DNA from: Fen-1362 sp049516395
GTDB taxonomy: Bacteria > Planctomycetota > Phycisphaerae > Sedimentisphaerales > Anaerobacaceae
Reading direction: 5' to 3'
DNA length: 64,000 nucleotides
NCBI GenBank assembly: GCA_049516395.1
Contig: JBEKTD010000004.1
Span: 1 to 64,000, forward strand
Position 1 is the first letter of the stretch. Each line of letters starts with the position of its first letter. The translations under genes were made by a program, and so were the position numbers. Positions 58,438-64,000 of the stretch are shown in pieces. The notes beneath the pieces were generated by a model. It ran no database searches, had not been told where the DNA came from, and worked only from the letters and a program-made list of their open reading frames with translations.

Positions 58438-61416
58438 ATGACCACAAATTTTTCTGACCCGCCTGTGCGGCCACAGAGGGTGTCTTTGTTTCGTTTTGGC
58501 GTCTATGTCTCCTTTTTCCTCTCAGGCCTTACCTCGCTGCTTTTTGAGGTCATTTGGAGTTGTCAGTTCGTAACCGTCTTTGGCAACAGCTCTTACGCCA
58601 TTAGTATCGTTCTCTGCGCTTATATGACGGGTATCGGCCTCGGCGGACTTCTCGGTGGTCGGCTCGCAGACCGTCTTACCCGGCGAATCTTCGCCTTTGC
58701 CGTTGTTCAGGCGGTTATCGCTCTTTGCGCCCTGGCAATTCCGCCTATGCTCGACTGGATGAGATTGCTCGTTCCCACAATCTCTGTCTTGTCGCCTCAT
58801 TCATTGTTGATTAGCACCCTCGCCCGATTCAGTTTATCTTTCGCCATCCTCGTAGTGCCCTGTTTCCTTATGGGCACAACCCTGCCTCTGCTCGTCCGGG
58901 CGGTTACAGATTCCGACAAAATTATCGGCTCTTCGTTAGGCCTCCTGTATTGCGTCAATACCCTTGGTGCCGCACTCGGCTGCCTGGCAGGGGGGTTCTG
59001 GCTCATAGGCACCTTTGGTCTGCAAGCGACTAACCTCTTCGCTGTCATTATTAACTTTGTGATTGCCGTCGCTGCCCTGGCGATTTCCAGGCATAAAGCC
59101 CCCGTTCCGGCTGCCGTCCCAAAACATCAAACACAAAGGCCCCAAGATTATCACGAGCCGCGGATATCCTCATCACTACTTTTAGCCATCGGGTTTCTCA
59201 ATGGCCTGGCAGCGCTCGCCTGCGAGGTCTTCTGGATTCGATATATGTCATTTATGGTTAATTCGACTTATGTCTTCCCCACTATCCTCTGCATTTATCT
59301 CCTCGGTGCGGGACTGGGCTCCCTTGTATATGGCTTACTGGCGGGGCGAATACGTCGCCCGGTGCAAACGCTCGGCATAGTAGAGTTGTTGATGGCGATA
59401 TTTGTTCCTGTTGCCTTCATTACAAGCGCCTTTGTTTTTATTAACGGCTCTCCGCCGACGCTCGACCAGAAAGGCATAGCGATGCTCGCTGTCTTTGTTC
59501 CCACTGTACTGATGGGTTTTGCTTTCCCGCTTTTATGCACCGTTTATGGCAGGGGCTTGCAAACACTCGGCAGCCGCACAGGCCTGCTCTTCGCCGTCAA
59601 TACCATAGGAACCATCCTGGGAGCCCTTTTGCCGATGTTTCTCTTTATACCGTTCCTCGGCATACAATTGAGTTTGTTGCTCGTATCTGTGCTTTATGGC
59701 GCTATGGGTCTGGTTCTCCTGGTATTCACCTGCGTGAAGAATCGCCTCTCAATGCTCACTGTTACGTTGCCGGCAGCGGGCGTATATGCCGTCGCTTTAT
59801 TCCTGTTTTTTACCGTCGTTCCATCTGACCTCTGTAAGCAGGTATTCCTCGCCACCGATTTTGATTTGGCTAAGCACACAGATATTCTCTTCTACCGCGA
59901 GGGCCGCACCGGAACCGCCGTCGTAACCCAGGACCGCATCAATAATTGCAGAACAGTTTATATCAACGGCGTATCTGAAGTCCCTCTCCTCTACCCCCAT
60001 CTGCTATGCTTCAAAATGATTGGCGACCTCGCCCCAATGCTCCATCCCACCCCCGATGATGTCCTGATGATATGTTTTGGCGGAGGTGTGGCCGCCGGCG
60101 CTACCTCGGTTTTGCCCGATGTCAAATCGCTCACTATTGTTGACCTCGAACAAAGCGTCGTCAAAGCTGCATCGCTCCTCTCCCGGGAAAATAACAATCT
60201 CCTCCAAAACCCCAAAGCACACGTCGTCATAGATGACGGCCGCAATTACATAATGACCTCGCAGCGCAAATGGCCCGTCATTGTCTCCGATTCTACCCAT
60301 CCCAAATCCGGCGACAGTTGGGTCCTCTACACTCAGGAATTTTACCGGCAGGTCCGCGACCACCTCACCGACGACGGCGTCTTCGTCGAGTGGGTCCCCA
60401 TTCATAACTTGTCTCTCGACGAGTTCAAAATCATCGCACGAACATTCCAGTCCGTCTTTCCTCACGCCAGCTTGTGGGTCGTTCACGGCTTTGATGAGCA
60501 GGCAAAGTTGGGCTCTTATGTTCTTTTTGCCGCAACACCCCAATCTTTGAAAATAGACGTGGCCAAACTCCAGGCACGCCTCAGCGCCGAACCCGTCCGC
60601 CGCGACCTCGAACCCTACGGCCTTCATACTCCCGCCGGCTTTCTTGACACTTTCCTCTGTGCCGAGGATTCACTGCGGCGATGGACCGGTGCCGGCCCCG
60701 TCAATACCGATGACCTCCCCTTCACTCAGTATATGACGCGATATTCCAGGGGCCCGATGTTCCGTAACGCTGATCTCCTTGAACCAATGGAAGATATCTG
60801 GCCATTCCTTTTCAACACCGGCTCAGAAGAAGACGCAAAGCAGTTGCGAGATGTCCTTGCGCTCCGCGTTAATGTTAATCGTCTTGCCCTCACGGGCCAC
60901 CTCGATAAGGCCTACTCCGTTCTCCCCGATGATATTCGTTATCGGCAAATGAAACGTCTCTACGAAAAAGGGCCCCAATACATCAATGTCCTCGTGGACC
61001 TCTTTAGCGATAATCCCAAAGTCCTCGGATTACTCGCGCTTCTCCGTATCTCAGGCCCCGACGGTTTCCAGGCCGTCGCACCTATATATCAGCGGATTTT
61101 GAAGCTCGACCCCAAAAATGTCAATGCTCTCAACTCGCTCGGCGCTATTTGTATAAACGCCAATCTTCTCCCACAGGCCGAAAACTACCTTCTTAACGCT
61201 GTGCGTCTCTCACCCGATTCTGTCACCGCTCGCTACAACCTCGGCCTTGCCCTTTACCGCCAGGGCCGCATGCAGGAAGCCCTCTCGCATATTCGTTTTT
61301 GTCTGAGCAAAGAGCCAAACAACCAGGCCGCCAAGAGTATGTTGGCATATATCGAGAATCCCCCCAAATCCGCTCCCCACGATAATAATTCCATCGAATC
61401 CGTCAGCCTCCCGTAG
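58438..61416 (+). CDS. Fused MFS-like membrane / spermidine-synthase-like / TPR protein
   Basis: A 992-residue protein. Residues about 15-470 hold about twelve membrane helices in two halves, each opening with a similar segment: FFLSGLTSLLFEVIWSCQFV and IGFLNGLAALACEVFWIRYM. Each half contains GTTLPLLVRA...LGLLYCVNTLGAALG or its counterpart TGLLFAVNTIGTILGALLP. About 480-760 is a spermidine-synthase-like methyltransferase fold (TAVVTQDRINNCRTVYINGV, MICFGGGVAAGATSVLPDVK, TIVDLEQSVV, VIDDGRNYI, PVIVSDSTHPKSG). The C-terminus (about 865-985) has TPR units (NLLPQAENYLLNAVRLSPDS). The usual polyamine-synthase Asp pair is only partly preserved (D in VSDST), so the reaction is unsure. A consensus promoter stands upstream. 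Confidence 0.88.
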   Translation: MTTNFSDPPVRPQRVSLFRFGVYVSFFLSGLTSLLFEVIWSCQFVTVFGNSSYAISIVLCAYMTGIGLGGLLGGRLADRLTRRIFAFAVVQAVIALCALAIPPMLDWMRLLVPTISVLSPHSLLISTLARFSLSFAILVVPCFLMGTTLPLLVRAVTDSDKIIGSSLGLLYCVNTLGAALGCLAGGFWLIGTFGLQATNLFAVIINFVIAVAALAISRHKAPVPAAVPKHQTQRPQDYHEPRISSSLLLAIGFLNGLAALACEVFWIRYMSFMVNSTYVFPTILCIYLLGAGLGSLVYGLLAGRIRRPVQTLGIVELLMAIFVPVAFITSAFVFINGSPPTLDQKGIAMLAVFVPTVLMGFAFPLLCTVYGRGLQTLGSRTGLLFAVNTIGTILGALLPMFLFIPFLGIQLSLLLVSVLYGAMGLVLLVFTCVKNRLSMLTVTLPAAGVYAVALFLFFTVVPSDLCKQVFLATDFDLAKHTDILFYREGRTGTAVVTQDRINNCRTVYINGVSEVPLLYPHLLCFKMIGDLAPMLHPTPDDVLMICFGGGVAAGATSVLPDVKSLTIVDLEQSVVKAASLLSRENNNLLQNPKAHVVIDDGRNYIMTSQRKWPVIVSDSTHPKSGDSWVLYTQEFYRQVRDHLTDDGVFVEWVPIHNLSLDEFKIIARTFQSVFPHASLWVVHGFDEQAKLGSYVLFAATPQSLKIDVAKLQARLSAEPVRRDLEPYGLHTPAGFLDTFLCAEDSLRRWTGAGPVNTDDLPFTQYMTRYSRGPMFRNADLLEPMEDIWPFLFNTGSEEDAKQLRDVLALRVNVNRLALTGHLDKAYSVLPDDIRYRQMKRLYEKGPQYINVLVDLFSDNPKVLGLLALLRISGPDGFQAVAPIYQRILKLDPKNVNALNSLGAICINANLLPQAENYLLNAVRLSPDSVTARYNLGLALYRQGRMQEALSHIRFCLSKEPNNQAAKSMLAYIENPPKSAPHDNNSIESVSLP

Positions 61417-61651
61417 CGCAGCGAAGGGCCCGCTTCGGCAATCCTTTAATCTGCATCCCCCAACTCACAACTCAACACTAAAAACTCAAAACTGTCTTCT
61501 GTCTTCCGTCTTCTGTCTTCCGTCCTCTGTGTTCCCTGTGCTCTCTGTGGCTAAAAAAACCGTGTAATCTGTGAAATCTGTGGCTAAATTTTTCCCCTTG
61601 ACGCTTTTCCCCCAACCCGTTAGCGTATATTAACTATTTGAAGGATTTCTT
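61417..61651. repeat. Cluster of intergenic repeat strings
   Basis: Directly after the stop comes GCGAAGGGCCCGCTTCG (hairpin), then ACTCACAACTCAACACTAAA, then GTCTTCTGTCTTCCGTC tandem copies, then CTGTGCTCTCTGTGGCT and CTGTGTAATCTGTGAAATC. The last two strings match the repeat at 15507-15570. No gene. The ribosome-binding region for the next gene (GAAGGA) is at its right end. Confidence 0.6.
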
Positions 61652-62491
61652 ATGGTTGTTGACTGCCATACGCATATTCGAAGCGCAAGTATGCAGAATC
61701 TTGACGCCTCGGAACATCTCGCCGCAGCCGATGTGGTTGGTAAGTGCATTGTTTTAGCATCATGCCTGCCAAATGATGTTGTCGGGGGTGGTGAGCAGTC
61801 CCGTCAGGGACACCTTACGGTGGACAGTTCCTCCGAGCAAATCAACAAGCACTTGAGTCAGTACGTCGCTCGATACGAAAACAAAATGGTTGGCTTCGCC
61901 TTTATCGACCCTCTCACCGACGGCGTCGGCGTTAAAAACCTCAAGGCGTCCACCGAAAAACTCGGCCTCAAAGGCCTCGTCCTCTATTGCTCACAATCCG
62001 CATTTCATCCCGCCCACACCAGGGCGATGCAGCTTTACGAATCCGCCCAGGATTTGCACCTGCCCGTCTTTTTTCACAATACTTCCGTCGGCCAGGGGGG
62101 CATCCTCGAATATGCCTACCCATTCCTCCTCGACGAGGTTGCCCGCACCTTCCCGGAACTCAAAATCATCGTGGGCAATATGGGCTTCCCATTTTATGAA
62201 CAAACCCTCTGCCTTGTTGCCAAACACAAAAACGTCTTCGCTGACCTCTCCGTAAAACCCGGCAACGTCTGGCAGATTTATAATGTCGTTGCCTCCGCTT
62301 ATGAGCAGGGCGTGATGGATAAGCTCCTCTTCGGCAGCGCATACCCAGCCGCAAAGGCACAGGATTGTATGGAATCGCTTTTTGGCTTCAATAAGCTTTT
62401 GGCAGGCGCAGCTCTTCCTGTCGTCCCCCGCTCGGCCATCCAGAGTATTATCGAACGCGAAACCCTTAAACTCCTCGGCATTGAAAAATAG
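61652..62491 (+). CDS. Amidohydrolase-2-like protein with missing active-site residues
   Basis: A 279-residue TIM-barrel metal-hydrolase-like protein. The N-terminal metal motif is kept (VVDCHTHIRS), as is a His in LPVFFHNTSVG. At the positions where family members have His and Asp (usually GHxG and FGSDYP), this protein reads IVGNMGFPF and LLFGSAYPAA, that is Asn and Ala. It may therefore be catalytically weak, inactive, or bind metal differently. The body otherwise follows the amidohydrolase-2 order (AFIDPLTDGVGVKNLKASTE, LGLKGLVLYCSQSAFHPAHT, TFPELKIIVGN). It lies 11 bp before the permease gene, suggesting a functional link. Confidence 0.8.
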   Translation: MVVDCHTHIRSASMQNLDASEHLAAADVVGKCIVLASCLPNDVVGGGEQSRQGHLTVDSSSEQINKHLSQYVARYENKMVGFAFIDPLTDGVGVKNLKASTEKLGLKGLVLYCSQSAFHPAHTRAMQLYESAQDLHLPVFFHNTSVGQGGILEYAYPFLLDEVARTFPELKIIVGNMGFPFYEQTLCLVAKHKNVFADLSVKPGNVWQIYNVVASAYEQGVMDKLLFGSAYPAAKAQDCMESLFGFNKLLAGAALPVVPRSAIQSIIERETLKLLGIEK

Positions 62492-62502
62492 AACTTGGAA
62501 CT

Positions 62503-64000
62503 ATGGTTCATCATTTGTTCAAAAGAAAGTCGCTGGGGTTGCTGCATGAGGAAATGAAGGGTGACAATCGCCTCAGACGCGTCCTTGGCCCATGGTCGCT
62601 GACAAGTTTGGGGGTTGGCTGTATCATAGGTGCAGGCATATTTGTTATCACTGGCTACGTCGCTCATTTCAAAACCGGCCCCGCTCTGCTGCTCTCCTTC
62701 GTCGTGGCGGGGATGGCCTGTATATTTTCCGCGTTGTGTTACGCTGAATTTGCCTCGATGGCCCCGGTGGCCGGTTCTGCTTATACCTATGCCTATGCTA
62801 CTCTCGGCGAATTACTCGCCTGGATAATCGGATGGGACCTTATCCTCGAATACACCGTGGCTTCGGCCTCCGTGGCCCACGGCTGGTCGAAATACTTTCA
62901 GAATTTTATCGGGATGTTTCATATCAAAGTTCCGTTAATCTTTTCCGGTGCCCCCTTCGACTACAATCCCTCTAATGGAATTTTTATGCAGACGGGAAGC
63001 TTCTTCGACCTCCCGGCCCTCGTTATCGTCACCATCGTTACTATCGTCCTGGTAATTGGCATACACGAAAGCTCTCGCTTTAATAACGTGATGGTGGCAA
63101 TCAAGGTATCTGTGGTGGTTCTCGTCATTGTTGTAGGGGCGTTTTATGTTAAGGCCGCTAACTGGCATCCTTTCGCTCCGTTTGGATGGGCAGGATTGAG
63201 TATTTTCGGCAAGACCGTCTGGGGACAAACCGGCGCGGACGGCGCACCCGTTGGAATGCTCGCCGGCGCCGCAATGATTTTCTTCGCCTACATCGGGTTT
63301 GATTCAGTTTCGACTCACGCCGAAGAGGCGCGCAATCCTCAGCGTGATGTCCCCATCGGAATCATTACCTCGCTTATTATATGCACAGTGCTGTATATCC
63401 TTGTAACAATCGTGCTCACCGGAATGGTTCCCTACGACCAGATTGATACCGATGCCCCTGTCGCCGCGGCGTTCCAGCGCGTCGGCCTGCACTGGGGGCA
63501 GTTCATCATCTCCCTTGGCGCCGTCGCCGGTATCACTTCCGTTATGCTGGTGCTGATGCTCAGTCAGCCCCGCGTCCTTCTCGCTATGTCCCGGGATGGT
63601 TTGCTTCCTCCCTCGTTTTTCGCCGCCGTACATCCCCGCTTCCGCACTCCCTGGAAATCAACCATTCTTACAGGTATCGCGGTCGGCTCAATGGCTTCGC
63701 TTATCCCCCTCGGCATACTCGCCGAGCTGGTCAATATCGGCACTCTTCTTGCCTTTGTCATCGTCTGCACCGCTGTTCTCGTAATGCGCTATATAAATCC
63801 GCAGGCACATCGCCCGTTCCGTTGTCCGTTCGTGCCGGTAATTCCCCTGTTGGGCGTATTGTTTTGCCTCGTTTTGATGTTCTCTCTTCCCTCTGCCAAC
63901 TGGCTCCGATTGTTTATCTGGATGTCCATAGGCGTTATTATTTATTTCCTGTATGGCCGCCATCACAGCGTCTTGGCTCGCCACCGCGCCGCTGAGCGCC
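62503..64000 (+). CDS. APC-type amino-acid permease, 3' partial
   Basis: The ATG at 62503 opens a frame that runs off the right edge; about 499 codons are seen, close to the full length of the family. The N-terminus LGPWSLTSLGVGCIIGAGIFVITG is the classical APC/CAT-type helix 1. It continues FVVAGMACIFSALCYAEFAS with MAPVAGSAYTYAYATLGELL, the motif GFDSVSTHAEEARNPQRDVP (the F-D-x-x-x-x-x-A-E-E loop), and LAMSRDGLLPPSFFAAVHPR. About twelve to thirteen helices are visible. It is of the cationic-amino-acid-transporter-like (YfnA/CAT) branch. No P-II domain is seen in the part present, unlike the other permease at 27756. Confidence 0.93.
   Translation, partial: MVHHLFKRKSLGLLHEEMKGDNRLRRVLGPWSLTSLGVGCIIGAGIFVITGYVAHFKTGPALLLSFVVAGMACIFSALCYAEFASMAPVAGSAYTYAYATLGELLAWIIGWDLILEYTVASASVAHGWSKYFQNFIGMFHIKVPLIFSGAPFDYNPSNGIFMQTGSFFDLPALVIVTIVTIVLVIGIHESSRFNNVMVAIKVSVVVLVIVVGAFYVKAANWHPFAPFGWAGLSIFGKTVWGQTGADGAPVGMLAGAAMIFFAYIGFDSVSTHAEEARNPQRDVPIGIITSLIICTVLYILVTIVLTGMVPYDQIDTDAPVAAAFQRVGLHWGQFIISLGAVAGITSVMLVLMLSQPRVLLAMSRDGLLPPSFFAAVHPRFRTPWKSTILTGIAVGSMASLIPLGILAELVNIGTLLAFVIVCTAVLVMRYINPQAHRPFRCPFVPVIPLLGVLFCLVLMFSLPSANWLRLFIWMSIGVIIYFLYGRHHSVLARHRAAER

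Noticed and set aside
1..64000. tRNA or rRNA genes
   Set aside because: I looked for tRNA-like cloverleaf strings (GGTTCGA-type T arms with CCA ends) and rRNA signatures in the gaps and found none I could support.

Overview
The window looks like chromosomal DNA of a Gram-negative, probably anaerobic or facultative bacterium. The closest general match I can suggest is Planctomycetota (Phycisphaerae/Sedimentisphaerales-like). This rests on gene content and protein style (type II/IV-pilus-like secretion genes next to a CBM3 protein, repeat-rich secreted proteins, MFS/spermidine-synthase-TPR fusion, outer-membrane proteins), not on a marker gene, so the taxon is tentative. No rRNA, tRNA or CRISPR array was seen.

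Layout. 1-4.5 kb (+): end of a CBM3 protein, then a pilus/type II secretion-like operon (PilX-like, PilM-PilN fusion, PilO, secretin). 4.6-7 kb: CheY-like regulator and a convergent receiver-PAS-PAS histidine kinase. 7.2-11.6 kb (-): carA-carB. 11.9-15.4 kb (+): an island of small unrecognised genes, two of whose junctions carry 58-bp attC-like sites. It looks like an integron gene-cassette array without an integrase. 15.6-32.4 kb (-): a nitrogen-assimilation region with gltD, gltB, glnA, two tandem amtB-glnK pairs, a third P-II gene, an amino-acid permease fused to a complete P-II domain, a porin-like protein and a NifA/NtrC-type sigma-54 activator. Three sigma-54 promoters (TGGCAC-N5-TTGC) stand before the two amtB genes and the porin. 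Each has TACA-N4-TGTA palindromes about 96-130 bp upstream, and a near copy stands before the activator itself, so the sequence itself suggests one regulon.

32.4-41.3 kb (-): a lipoprotein-like ORF, a secretin with eight 75-residue repeats, a periplasmic chaperone-like protein, two small secreted proteins, and a decayed second copy of the activator region. That copy has suffered an in-frame internal deletion and carries a 129-bp MITE-like insertion flanked by a 7-bp direct repeat. 41.9-47.8 kb (+): a 1972-residue autotransporter with about 43 glycine-rich repeats.

48.0-50.7 kb (+): gmd and fcl (GDP-L-fucose synthesis) and a secreted protein. 50.8-58.2 kb: a hypothetical protein, a UPF0173-like metallo-hydrolase, a compact structured-RNA candidate, HtpX-like protease, LemA, a Mg2+ P-type ATPase and a zinc-ribbon protein. 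58.4-64 kb (+): MFS/spermidine-synthase-like TPR protein, an amidohydrolase-like protein missing key residues, and an APC permease running off the window.

Several short intergenic repeat strings of a kind I have seen in unrelated environmental genomes lie between genes, and one lies inside the pilus secretin gene.
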